Below, in pieces: positions 44,979-53,753 of a DNA stretch of 64,000 nucleotides. The DNA is taken from positions 62,001 to 126,000 of the forward strand of contig NZ_RZUF01000007.1 of the NCBI RefSeq assembly GCF_004005375.1, written 5' to 3'. The position numbers and the translations under genes are program-made. How positions within the stretch are numbered: position 1 is the first letter of the stretch; each line of letters begins with the position of its first letter. The notes under the pieces are model-generated. The model was not told the DNA's origin, ran no database searches, and saw only the letters and a program-made list of their open reading frames with translations. Source of the DNA: Rheinheimera sediminis. Lineage in GTDB: Bacteria > Pseudomonadota > Gammaproteobacteria > Enterobacterales > Alteromonadaceae.

Positions 44979-45824
44979 TCAGGTCAAATAGCGAATGCGC
45001 TGAACTAAATGCAAATCCTTGGTTTTGTCGAGCTGCAGCTGTGCTGTTTCTATGCAGACAAAATCCAGATATCCCAGGTCAGGTAAGTCGTTTAAGGCTG
45101 CTGCCTTTTCAATCCATGGATTCCATAACACACTGGCATCATGACCTTGCTGGCTGATTTGAACAAGAGCTTGACCGTCTTTGAGTGTTAATTGGTTAGC
45201 CGTATCACTATAGACTCTATCGATTTCTTCGGTGAAATGCAGTTCGGCTTTGGTTTGCTCAAATTTTGTTCCTGCTTTTACCTTGTCAAAATAGCAACCA
45301 GCTAAATCTTCAACTATGGCCTGGTGGACGGAACCGACCTTGAAATAACTATGAAGAGCCGCTTGTTGCAGAGCCTTGTCAGAGCTCAGTGTCAGACTCA
45401 ACTCAGTGTCAGTTAATACCAAAGTCAGGCTTAGATAAGATGGAGCGTCAACATAAGTCAAAGTGTTGGATTCGAAACGAAATTCGATGCTGACAGCCTG
45501 TTCTGTAACTGACTGTTGCACCAGCTGCCAAACTTCAGTTCGAACTATGCCATGATTTGGTAAATTTTGTTTCGCCGGATCCAGCTCTGCTGTAATAGGG
45601 CCAAACCAAGGCCAACAAACGGGGACGCCACCACGAATAGGGCTATTACTTTGCCACTTGGCTTGCGGCGATAGATATAAAAGCTCAATCTCAGCTTTGG
45701 GTTGATAAGAGAGCAGGTGGGCACCATAACTACTAATAACAGCTTGTGCTTCACCACAACGTAGCAAGTAACAAGGCAAGTCTGTTAAGTGAGCGAAGCC
45801 AGATTGTTCTGTAATGCTGTTCAT
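44979..45824 (-). CDS. yeaD: Hexose-6-phosphate mutarotase (YeaD-like)
   Basis: 281 residues, aldose-1-epimerase family of the YeaD type. Visible: SYGAHLLSYQP (start of the beta-sandwich), GGVPVCWPWFG with the substrate-binding Cys/Trp segment, NHGIVRTEVWQL with the catalytic-type His/Arg, ALHSYFKVG and VLWNPW at the end. It interconverts alpha- and beta-hexose-6-phosphates. Start preceded by AGGAGG. It follows gapA after a terminator, as in many enterobacteria. Confidence 0.9.
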   Translation of the reverse strand: MNSITEQSGFAHLTDLPCYLLRCGEAQAVISSYGAHLLSYQPKAEIELLYLSPQAKWQSNSPIRGGVPVCWPWFGPITAELDPAKQNLPNHGIVRTEVWQLVQQSVTEQAVSIEFRFESNTLTYVDAPSYLSLTLVLTDTELSLTLSSDKALQQAALHSYFKVGSVHQAIVEDLAGCYFDKVKAGTKFEQTKAELHFTEEIDRVYSDTANQLTLKDGQALVQISQQGHDASVLWNPWIEKAAALNDLPDLGYLDFVCIETAQLQLDKTKDLHLVQRIRYLT

Positions 45825-45846
45825 ATGATTTCCTCCTGTACAAGCT

Positions 45847-45872
45847 AAAGAAAAGGCGGCTAAAAGCCGCCT
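45847..45872 (-). terminator. Terminator after gapA
   Basis: Stem AGGCGGCT (45854-45861) / AGCCGCCT (45865-45872), loop AAA. On the minus strand it is followed by TTTTC and more T. It separates gapA from yeaD. Confidence 0.85.
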
Positions 45873-45892
45873 GATTCAGGTCCATCTCAAGG

Positions 45893-46906
45893 TTACTTGC
45901 TATGTTTCATCAATTCAACAGTGTTATCCAGCATACGATTACTGAATCCCCACTCATTGTCATACCATGCCATCACCTTAACCAGACGACCATTAACACG
46001 GGTTTCGCTGGCATCAAAAATTGACGACATAGGGTTGTGATTGAAATCGACAGAGACTAAAGGCAAGTCGTTTACTGCTAACACTTGATTCATTGGGCTT
46101 TGCGCTGCCGCCTTGCGGATAATGTCATTGACTTCTTCTACCGTTGTGTTGCGACCGGCGATAAATGATAAATCCACTAATGAAACGTTCAGAGTTGGTA
46201 CACGTACTGCTAAACCATCAAATTTACCTTTCAACTCTGGTACGACCAAGCCAACAGCGGCTGCAGCACCAGTTTGAGTAGGGATCATCGACATAGCAGC
46301 TGCGCGTGCGCGGCGAACATCAGTATGATAGACATCGCTTAACCGTTGATCATTGGTATAAGCGTGTATCGTGGTCATTAAACCTGATTCGATGCCCAGA
46401 GCATCATTCAGCGGCTTTGCAATTGGAGATAAGCAGTTAGTGGTGCATGAAGCATTAGAAATAATGGTCATATCTTCGGTGATGACATCGTGGTTTACGC
46501 CATAAACTACGGTTGCATCCACATCTTTTGCCGGTGCAGAAATAATGACTTTCTTGGCGCCCGCTGTTAAGTGTGCTCCGGCCGTCTGACGATTGGTAAA
46601 CAGACCTGTACACTCCAACACAACGTCAATTTCTAAATCTGCCCACGGCAGATTAGCCGGACTGCGCTCGCTTAACGTCAGAATTTCATCTTTATTGACA
46701 AAAATGGCTTTGTCTGAATGCTCTACGTCAGCAAAAAAGATGCCGTGTGCTGTGTCGTATTTCAGTAAATGAGCGTTAATAGCGGCATCGCCTAAATCGT
46801 TGATGGCTACAACTTTGATGTCGTAATTCTTCTTTGATTCATATAAAGCGCGTAAAACGTTGCGGCCAATACGGCCAAAACCATTAATTGCTACACGAAT
46901 TGTCAT
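45893..46906 (-). CDS. gapA: Glyceraldehyde-3-phosphate dehydrogenase GapA (NAD type)
   Basis: 337 residues. NAD-binding Rossmann start [15 protein letters not shown], Asp at the end of the second strand (VAINDLGD) typical of NAD preference, catalytic Cys in [12 protein letters not shown], and GVGAxxxAI-like [15 protein letters not shown]. Glycolytic enzyme. A perfect HexR-type site lies 29-43 bases upstream of the ATG. Confidence 0.97.
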   Translation of the reverse strand: MTIRVAINGFGRIGRNVLRALYESKKNYDIKVVAINDLGDAAINAHLLKYDTAHGIFFADVEHSDKAIFVNKDEILTLSERSPANLPWADLEIDVVLECTGLFTNRQTAGAHLTAGAKKVIISAPAKDVDATVVYGVNHDVITEDMTIISNASCTTNCLSPIAKPLNDALGIESGLMTTIHAYTNDQRLSDVYHTDVRRARAAAMSMIPTQTGAAAAVGLVVPELKGKFDGLAVRVPTLNVSLVDLSFIAGRNTTVEEVNDIIRKAAAQSPMNQVLAVNDLPLVSVDFNHNPMSSIFDASETRVNGRLVKVMAWYDNEWGFSNRMLDNTVELMKHSK

Positions 46907-46934
46907 AACCTATCCCCAGACTGTAATTTAATTC

Positions 46935-46949
46935 TGTAATAAAATTACA
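46935..46949. promoter_or_regulatory. HexR-type operator upstream of gapA
   Basis: TGTAATAAAATTACA matches the HexR consensus TGTARTWWWAYTACA (gammaproteobacterial central-carbon regulator) at all 15 positions. It overlaps where a gapA -10 element would lie if TTGAAA (46969-46964, minus strand) is the -35. A weaker half, TGTAATTTAATTCTG, sits at 46922-46936. The pattern is seen; the regulator itself is not encoded in this window. Confidence 0.65.
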
Positions 46950-47091
46950 TTTTTTGGCATTCTTTTCAAGTGCAAAAAAGTTATGCATTCGTATTTTCTT
47001 AATCCAGGTCTAGAATCTGGAGTAGACTGTGGTAGTTATTTTTCGCTAACCAATTACTTTTCTGAGCAAAAAACCGGTCGCTGGAGCCTTT

Positions 47092-49275
47092 ATGGACAAA
47101 CAATTACTTTCTGATTTGATTGCTTTCACAGGCATAGAAACACAATTTACCGATGCATGGGGTAATCAGTCTGAAGTCGCAGAGAAAAATTTATTGACCT
47201 TGCTATCCGCTCAGGGTTTTACCGTGGACAACGACGCTTTGGCTCGCGAGCAATTGATTGAGCGTCAACAAGACCATTGGGAGCAGCTGTTGGATCCTGT
47301 TTCTGTACAGAAATCAGGACAGGACACACAGATTGAATTAAAGTTGCCTATAGCGGTCGCTAATACAGTTCTAGAGCTGGTTTTGACGACTGAACAAGGC
47401 AAAACACATAGCTTCAGCCTCACGCCTACGGAAGATGCAGAGTTAAATCAGGTCATGGTATTTGACGGCGAAGAATATCAGCAGTACCAGTGGACCCTGC
47501 CAGTGTTGTTGGAATTGGGCTACCATAAACTGAGCCTTGCATTGGGTGGATCCGAGTGGATTCAGTCGCTGATCATTACGCCATCATCCTGTTTCCAGCC
47601 TGCAGAATTTAAAAAGCAAAAGCAGTGGGGTGTATCTGTTCAGCTTTACTGTGTAAGGTCTGAGCAAAACTGGGGTATTGGCGACTTTTCTGATCTAAGA
47701 TTTCTACTTGGGCATTTGGCCAAACAAGGTGCGGATTTTGTTGGGTTGAACCCAATTCACGCGCTATACCCTGCTATGCCGGAATCAGCCAGTCCATACA
47801 GCCCTTCATCTCGTCGCTGGTTAAATATCATCTATCTGGCCGTGCCAGAAATCGTAGGTTTTGAGCAGTGCCAACAAGTGAAACAACTGATTGATGCACC
47901 AGGATTTAAACAACAGCTGGCTGCTGCGCGTGCTACCAAGTGGGTGGATTACACTGCGGTCACTCGATTGAAATTGCCTGTGCTTAAAGCATTGTATCAA
48001 TGGTTTATTGAACATCAGACGGAGCATACCGAGCTGGCTGAAGCGTTTTCTGTATTTAAACAACAATCTGGTGAAAGTTTATTACAGTTGGCGCTTTATG
48101 ACGCTATTCATGCGCATTTTATTCAAAACGACAGCAACGCCTGGGGCTGGCCTGTATGGCCTGACGCTTGGCAAAAAACTGACAGCGACGAAGTGTTGGC
48201 TTTTGCAAAAGAACATGCGCATGAACTTGATTTTTACTGCTATCTGCAGTTTGTCGCTCATCAGCAATTGGCTAAAGCGCAAAGCTTCGCCAAAGACCAA
48301 GGTATGTTGCTTGGCTTGTACCGCGATTTAGCTGTAGGTGTGAGTGAGGCCTCTACTGAAATTTGGGCCAACCCAGATCTGTATTGCCGCGGAGCCAGTG
48401 TAGGAGCTCCGCCTGATATCTTAGGACCCAAAGGGCAAAACTGGGGTTTACCTCCTATGTTGCCTTATCAAATGTTCCAGCAAGCCTATAGGCCCATGAT
48501 CGATTTATTCCGCGCCAATATGCAAAACTCAGGAGCACTTCGCATCGACCACGTAATGGCTTTGTTGCGGTTATGGTGGGTGCCTAAAGGCGCAGACAGT
48601 GCGGGTGAGGGGGCTTACATTTATTATCCTATTCAGGATCTGTTGGGTATTTTAGCTTTGGAGTCTCACCGTCATCAGGTGGTTGTGATAGGAGAAGATT
48701 TAGGCACTGTACCTGAAGGTATACGTGAAATACTTGGTGAGTACGGCATGTATTCTTACCGGGTATTTTTCTTTGAAAAAGCTGAAGATGGCGGTTATGT
48801 TTCACCTGCCCATTACCCTGTGCAAGCCATGGCAACGCTAACCACTCACGATATGCCAACTTTGATTGGTTATTGGCATTGTGATGATTTGAACTTAGGC
48901 AAAGAAGTTGGCTTGTATCAGGAGCATCAACTGCCTGCTTTGTTTCAGTCCCGGCATGAAGATAAGCAAAAAATCTTAAATTCTTTGCATGGACATCAGA
49001 TGCTTGCCCCTGAGTTTAGTCACAATGTGGATCAGGTTGGAATGAGCACAGAGCTGAGTTTTGCGATTCAGCGTCATGTGGCAAAGGCGTCCAGTCAGTT
49101 GCTCTGTTTACAGCTGGAAGATTGGATGGAAATGACACAACCTGTGAATATTCCTGGTACCAGTGACGAATATCCCAATTGGCGACGCAAGTTAACCATG
49201 ACACTTGAACAGCTGACCCAGCAAGAAAACGTGAACCTGTTGTTGCAAGATTTGACTCGTTTACGTCGAAGTTAA
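47092..49275 (+). CDS. malQ: 4-alpha-glucanotransferase (amylomaltase)
   Basis: 727 residues, GH77. Transfers maltodextrin segments between alpha-1,4-glucans. Catalytic residues: Asp nucleophile in RIDHV (about 486), acid/base Glu in IGEDLG (about 534), and the transition-state Asp in THDMP (about 586). The N-terminal ~165 residues form the extra beta domain of the MalQ family. GGAG site before ATG. First of a + strand glycogen block that continues with glgB and glgX. Confidence 0.95.
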   Translation: MDKQLLSDLIAFTGIETQFTDAWGNQSEVAEKNLLTLLSAQGFTVDNDALAREQLIERQQDHWEQLLDPVSVQKSGQDTQIELKLPIAVANTVLELVLTTEQGKTHSFSLTPTEDAELNQVMVFDGEEYQQYQWTLPVLLELGYHKLSLALGGSEWIQSLIITPSSCFQPAEFKKQKQWGVSVQLYCVRSEQNWGIGDFSDLRFLLGHLAKQGADFVGLNPIHALYPAMPESASPYSPSSRRWLNIIYLAVPEIVGFEQCQQVKQLIDAPGFKQQLAAARATKWVDYTAVTRLKLPVLKALYQWFIEHQTEHTELAEAFSVFKQQSGESLLQLALYDAIHAHFIQNDSNAWGWPVWPDAWQKTDSDEVLAFAKEHAHELDFYCYLQFVAHQQLAKAQSFAKDQGMLLGLYRDLAVGVSEASTEIWANPDLYCRGASVGAPPDILGPKGQNWGLPPMLPYQMFQQAYRPMIDLFRANMQNSGALRIDHVMALLRLWWVPKGADSAGEGAYIYYPIQDLLGILALESHRHQVVVIGEDLGTVPEGIREILGEYGMYSYRVFFFEKAEDGGYVSPAHYPVQAMATLTTHDMPTLIGYWHCDDLNLGKEVGLYQEHQLPALFQSRHEDKQKILNSLHGHQMLAPEFSHNVDQVGMSTELSFAIQRHVAKASSQLLCLQLEDWMEMTQPVNIPGTSDEYPNWRRKLTMTLEQLTQQENVNLLLQDLTRLRRS

Positions 49276-49356
49276 AGCGAATCAGGACACTGTGACTGTT
49301 GGATTTTTGAAGCTCTGGCGGAGAGACCAGGCTATAGTTTCAAATATTTCGGCTAT

Positions 49357-49384
49357 AAAACTGCCATATCCCCATGGCAGTTTT
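49357..49384 (+). terminator. Perfect hairpin between malQ and glgB
   Basis: 11-bp stem AAAACTGCCAT (49357-49367) / ATGGCAGTTTT (49374-49384) with a six-base loop ATCCCC. The second arm's U-run has only four T, so it is a weak terminator or bidirectional one. Confidence 0.65.
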
Positions 49385-49439
49385 AGTGTAATTTGTTATC
49401 TTACAAACCAAGACGTTAAACAAATCAAAAGGATAGTTC

Positions 49440-51611
49440 ATGTCCGTAACTCAGTTAGCCTCTGCCAGTTGTTCTTCGCCCTTCTCTGTGTTGTCCTGGC
49501 AGAAGGGAACAGCAAAAGGTTTAATGATAAGAGCATACTTGCCTGATGCTGCTAAGGTCGAAGTGTTTGATTTTGTTAGTCGAAAATCACTAGGCTTGAT
49601 GGCGGTAAAACCCGCTTTACATGGATTATTCGAATTAGAACTTCCTGCTAAACGTAAAGCCAGCTTTTATTTCTTTCAGATAGAAACACCTCATCACCAT
49701 TTTTATACCTTAATTGATCCCTACCAATTTCAGGACGAAGCCTATTACGCTGTGCATTTTGTCAACAGCAAGCCAGAGAATCTATACAAACAACTGGGTG
49801 CACAGTTGATAGAACTGGATTTGGGCAAAAAGCAGCTTAAGGCGACCCGCTTTGCTGTGTTTGCGCCAAATGCTTCCAGCGTGAGCCTGATTGGTGACAT
49901 GAACCAGTGGGATGGACGACGCCACCCAATGCAACGCACTGAATGTGGCCATTGGGTGCTGGTGATGCCTGAAATCGGGCCCGGTGTGCGTTATAAGTTT
50001 GAAATTAAAGATGCGTTCGGGAATTTACTGCCTCATAAAGCAGATCCTTTGGCTTTTGCTGCTGAGCAGTACCCATCTCATGCTTCTTTAGTGTTTGATC
50101 ACAGTGTGTATCAGTGGCAGGACCAGCAATGGCAGGATCGGGTGTTTGATCCTTATCATCAGCCCATGAGTATTTATGAACTTCATCCAGGTTCGTGGAA
50201 ACACAATCAACATGGCGAACCTCTGACCTACACTGAGCTGGCACTTGAGCTGATACCTTATGTACTGGATATGGGATACACCCATATTGAGTTACTACCT
50301 GTGATGGAACATCCTTATTCTGGTTCCTGGGGCTATCAGCCCTTAGGGTTGTTTGCAGTGACCTCTCGTTTTGGTACACCTGATCACTTCAAAGCTTTTG
50401 TTGACGCTTGCCATCAGGCAGGGCTGGGTGTGATTTTAGATTGGGTTCCGGCACATTTCCCTGAAGACGCGCATGGTCTGGCTCGTTTTGATGGCAGTCA
50501 TTTATACGAATACGAGGATCCACGCCGTGGTTGGCATCCTGATTGGAATTCTTGCATTTATGATTATGGCAAAGACCCTGTAAGGCAATTTTTAGTCGCC
50601 AGCGCGCTGTTCTGGTTAGATTATTTCCATATTGACGCTTTGAGGGTTGATGCGGTTGCTTCTATGCTGTACCTGGATTACTCACGCCGTGAAGGTGAGT
50701 GGGTGCCAAATATTGATGGTGGTAACCATAATTATGAGGCCATTAGTTTACTTCGCTGGTTGAATACGGAGATCTACAGCCAGCACCCTAAAGCCATGAT
50801 GATTGCTGAAGAGTCGACCTCTTTTAATGGAGTGACCCGACCGGTAGATTTGGGCGGTTTAGGTTTTGGTTTCAAATGGAATATGGGCTGGATGAATGAC
50901 AGCTTACGCTATATCAGCAAGGATCCGGCTTATCGCAAGTTTCACCATAATGATCTAACCTTTTCCATGGTGTATGCCTTTAACGAAAACTTTATATTGC
51001 CTTTGTCCCATGATGAAGTAGTTCATGGAAAAGGCAGTATTATTAATAAGATGCCAGGAGATGAGTGGCAACAAGCCGCTAACCTGAGGGCGTATTATGC
51101 TTTTATGTTCGCTCATCCCGGTAAGAAACTGAATTTTATGGGCAATGAGTTTGGACAAGGTTCTGAGTGGGACCATAACCAGCAATTGCCGTGGTTTTTG
51201 TTGTCTTATGAAAAGCACAAAGGTGTGCAACAGTTGTTTCGTGACTTAAATATAACCTATAAAAACTGCACTCCATTGCATCAGTTGGATCATGACCCTC
51301 AAGGCTTTCGTTGGATTAATTACCAGGATGCTGAGCACAGCACTTTGAGTTTTTACCGGGTGGATCAACAAGGCCAGGCTGTGTATGTAGTCAGTAACTT
51401 TACCCCAGTTCCACGCAGTGCCTTCCTGTTGTCTGTGGCAGAACCAGGTGAGTACGAAGTTATTCTTAATACGGACAGTGAATATTATTGGGGTAGTAAT
51501 TATCCTGTTGGCGACTATCTGCACGCCTATCCAGCGGCTGCTTTTGGTTTAAATTATGGGGTTCAGCTGGATTTACCGCCTTTATCTACTCTGTACCTGA
51601 GAAAAAAATAA
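49440..51611 (+). CDS. glgB: 1,4-alpha-glucan branching enzyme
   Basis: 723 residues. Introduces alpha-1,6 branches into glycogen. CBM48-type N-terminus, then the GH13 barrel: ALRVDAVASML with nucleophile Asp (about 402), MIAEEST with Glu (about 455), SHDEVVHGK with Asp (about 523). AAGGA site before ATG. The next gene, glgX, starts one base after its stop. Confidence 0.96.
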   Translation: MSVTQLASASCSSPFSVLSWQKGTAKGLMIRAYLPDAAKVEVFDFVSRKSLGLMAVKPALHGLFELELPAKRKASFYFFQIETPHHHFYTLIDPYQFQDEAYYAVHFVNSKPENLYKQLGAQLIELDLGKKQLKATRFAVFAPNASSVSLIGDMNQWDGRRHPMQRTECGHWVLVMPEIGPGVRYKFEIKDAFGNLLPHKADPLAFAAEQYPSHASLVFDHSVYQWQDQQWQDRVFDPYHQPMSIYELHPGSWKHNQHGEPLTYTELALELIPYVLDMGYTHIELLPVMEHPYSGSWGYQPLGLFAVTSRFGTPDHFKAFVDACHQAGLGVILDWVPAHFPEDAHGLARFDGSHLYEYEDPRRGWHPDWNSCIYDYGKDPVRQFLVASALFWLDYFHIDALRVDAVASMLYLDYSRREGEWVPNIDGGNHNYEAISLLRWLNTEIYSQHPKAMMIAEESTSFNGVTRPVDLGGLGFGFKWNMGWMNDSLRYISKDPAYRKFHHNDLTFSMVYAFNENFILPLSHDEVVHGKGSIINKMPGDEWQQAANLRAYYAFMFAHPGKKLNFMGNEFGQGSEWDHNQQLPWFLLSYEKHKGVQQLFRDLNITYKNCTPLHQLDHDPQGFRWINYQDAEHSTLSFYRVDQQGQAVYVVSNFTPVPRSAFLLSVAEPGEYEVILNTDSEYYWGSNYPVGDYLHAYPAAAFGLNYGVQLDLPPLSTLYLRKK

Positions 51612-51612
51612 A

Positions 51613-53664
51613 ATGACGACCCTAGCAACTCAACATTCTGAGTGGGTAAGCAGTGTAGGTTCTGCTTATCCGTCAGGCCCTAGTCAGGTCTCAACATATG
51701 GCTGGAATTTCTCAGTCTATGCGCCTGATGCATCCGCACTTTGGTTGTGTTTATTTTGTCCGGACACCGAAGAACCTTTAGCCGAAATTGAGTTTTTTGC
51801 TCGTACCGGCGATATCTGGCATCTATGTGTTGAGGGTATTGAAGAGGGCACTTTATATGGTGTTAGGGCAGCGGGCGTTTGTCATGCTAGTTCAGGTCTG
51901 GTATTTGATCGTAATCGTTTATTAATAGACCCTTATGCCAAACAACTCAATCGCGCCCTGGTTTGGAATGAACGTCTGTATCAGGCCCACAGCCATTATA
52001 TGGTCCCCAAAGGCGTACTGACATCAACAGTGTTTGACTGGCAAAACAGTAAAAAACCAGGTATTCCTCGCGAAAAAACTATTATCTATGAAGCCCATGT
52101 CAAAGGACTGACCAAGTTACACCCAGAGGTACCAGAAGAGCTTAGGGGTAAATACCCAGGCATGTGTCATCCAGCTGTGATCCACCACTTAAAAAGCCTT
52201 GGGATCACAACAGTGCAACTGCTACCTGTGGCCAGTTTTATGACTGAACCTCGTTTAGAAAAGCTAAAGTTGACAAATTATTGGGGCTACAACCCTATCA
52301 ACTTTTTCGCACCTGATGCCCGTTATCAGGTGGATGATGCGGTTACCGAGTTCAAGGAGTTAGTACGAACCTATCACCAACATGGTATAGAGGTGATTCT
52401 GGATGTAGTGTTTAACCATACCGCAGAGGCAGAGGATTACCGACTAAGTTTCAGAGGCTTAGCCAATAGGCATTATTACCTGTTTGAAAATCATGCCGAC
52501 ATTACCGACTATCAGCAAAACTGTAATTACAGCGGTTGTGGAAATACGCTGAATGTAGCCCATCCTGCAACCCAACGTCTGGTGCTTGATGCGCTGCGCT
52601 ATTGGGCAACTGAAATGCAGGTGGATGGCTTTCGCTTTGATTTGGCGGTCACTTTAGCCCGTGAACATAAAAGATTTGATTCCTATGCGACCTTTTTACA
52701 GGTCATAGCGCAGGATCCGGTATTGAGCCAGTTGAAACTGATTGCAGAACCTTGGGATTTAGGGCCTTTTGGCTATCAGTTGGGACAATTTCCAGCGCAT
52801 TGGTCTGAATTGAACGATAAATGCCGGGACAGCTTTCGTTCCTTTTGGCGACAAGACCCTGCTCAGTTACCACAGTTTGCTACCCGGCTGTTGGGATCAC
52901 GTGACATTTTTCAAAAACACCACAAACCCGCATGTTGTAGCGTCAATTACATCAGTTATCACGATGGATTTACACTCCAGGACCAAGTCTGTTATCAGGA
53001 GAAGCACAACTGGCTCAATGCGGAGCAAAATCGGGACGGTCATGGCCATAATTTAAGCTTGAACTATGGTATCGAAGGTCCAAGCAGTGATACTGACATA
53101 TTGCAAAAGCGCTTTCAGCATAAGCGTAACTTAGTGGCGAGCCTGATGCTAAGTCAGGGCATAGTTCATTGGTTAGGGGGAGACGAGCTAAGTCATACTC
53201 AGCAAGGCAATAATAATGCCTATTGTCAGGATAACGAACTTAGTTGGTTACAGTGGCAGCTGGATTATCAGGCGACTCAGTTTCTAGTGTTCGTTCAAAA
53301 AATGATCCATTTACGACAAACATTTAGTTGTTTGCGGCAATTGTCTTTATTAGATGACCATTATCAGCTGCATGGTGATAAGCACCAGGTCAGTTGGTAT
53401 CTGGCTGATGGCAGCATAAAACAAGACGAAGATTGGACAGATCCCTATAAAACGAACTGTGTTTTTGTGATAGAACATTTAAAAGACCATCAGTCTATGC
53501 TGGTGATCATGAATGCGGGCAATACGCCACTGCAGGTGGAGTTGCCGAAAAAGAACTGGCAGTTAGTACTTGATACTCGATTTGAAACGGGCGAATCGCT
53601 GGAAAAAGCAGCAGCCAGCACCCATTATGTCCAGAGCGAGCGATCTTTATCCATCTGGACTTGA
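51613..53664 (+). CDS. glgX: Glycogen debranching enzyme GlgX
   Basis: 683 residues. Hydrolyses alpha-1,6 branches left by glycogen phosphorylase. CBM48 N-terminus and GH13 catalytic motifs: FRFDLAVTL (nucleophile Asp about 340), IAEPWDLG (Glu about 377) and SYHDGFTLQD (Asp about 447). Starts one base after glgB. glgC, glgA and glgP do not follow; the next gene is gnd. Thus synthesis of ADP-glucose and the synthase must be encoded elsewhere. Confidence 0.94.
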   Translation: MTTLATQHSEWVSSVGSAYPSGPSQVSTYGWNFSVYAPDASALWLCLFCPDTEEPLAEIEFFARTGDIWHLCVEGIEEGTLYGVRAAGVCHASSGLVFDRNRLLIDPYAKQLNRALVWNERLYQAHSHYMVPKGVLTSTVFDWQNSKKPGIPREKTIIYEAHVKGLTKLHPEVPEELRGKYPGMCHPAVIHHLKSLGITTVQLLPVASFMTEPRLEKLKLTNYWGYNPINFFAPDARYQVDDAVTEFKELVRTYHQHGIEVILDVVFNHTAEAEDYRLSFRGLANRHYYLFENHADITDYQQNCNYSGCGNTLNVAHPATQRLVLDALRYWATEMQVDGFRFDLAVTLAREHKRFDSYATFLQVIAQDPVLSQLKLIAEPWDLGPFGYQLGQFPAHWSELNDKCRDSFRSFWRQDPAQLPQFATRLLGSRDIFQKHHKPACCSVNYISYHDGFTLQDQVCYQEKHNWLNAEQNRDGHGHNLSLNYGIEGPSSDTDILQKRFQHKRNLVASLMLSQGIVHWLGGDELSHTQQGNNNAYCQDNELSWLQWQLDYQATQFLVFVQKMIHLRQTFSCLRQLSLLDDHYQLHGDKHQVSWYLADGSIKQDEDWTDPYKTNCVFVIEHLKDHQSMLVIMNAGNTPLQVELPKKNWQLVLDTRFETGESLEKAAASTHYVQSERSLSIWT

Positions 53665-53705
53665 GTTTTTTCTGTCGGGCTTTTTCTTTATTCATAGTTT
53701 TCCAG

Positions 53706-53711
53706 TATAAT
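53706..53711 (+). promoter_or_regulatory. Possible -10 element of gnd
   Basis: TATAAT at 53706-53711, a perfect -10 hexamer 43 bases before the gnd ATG. A convincing -35 17 bases upstream is missing (TTTCTT-like). A separate gnd promoter is plausible. Confidence 0.35.
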
Positions 53712-53753
53712 CGCGGCCACTTTTGCAGTGCCGGATTTTAGAAGGAAAATCAA

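Noticed and set aside
44948-45157. 69-codon plus-strand frame at the end of yeaD
   Set aside because: Antisense to the conserved YeaD coding sequence, so a shadow frame.
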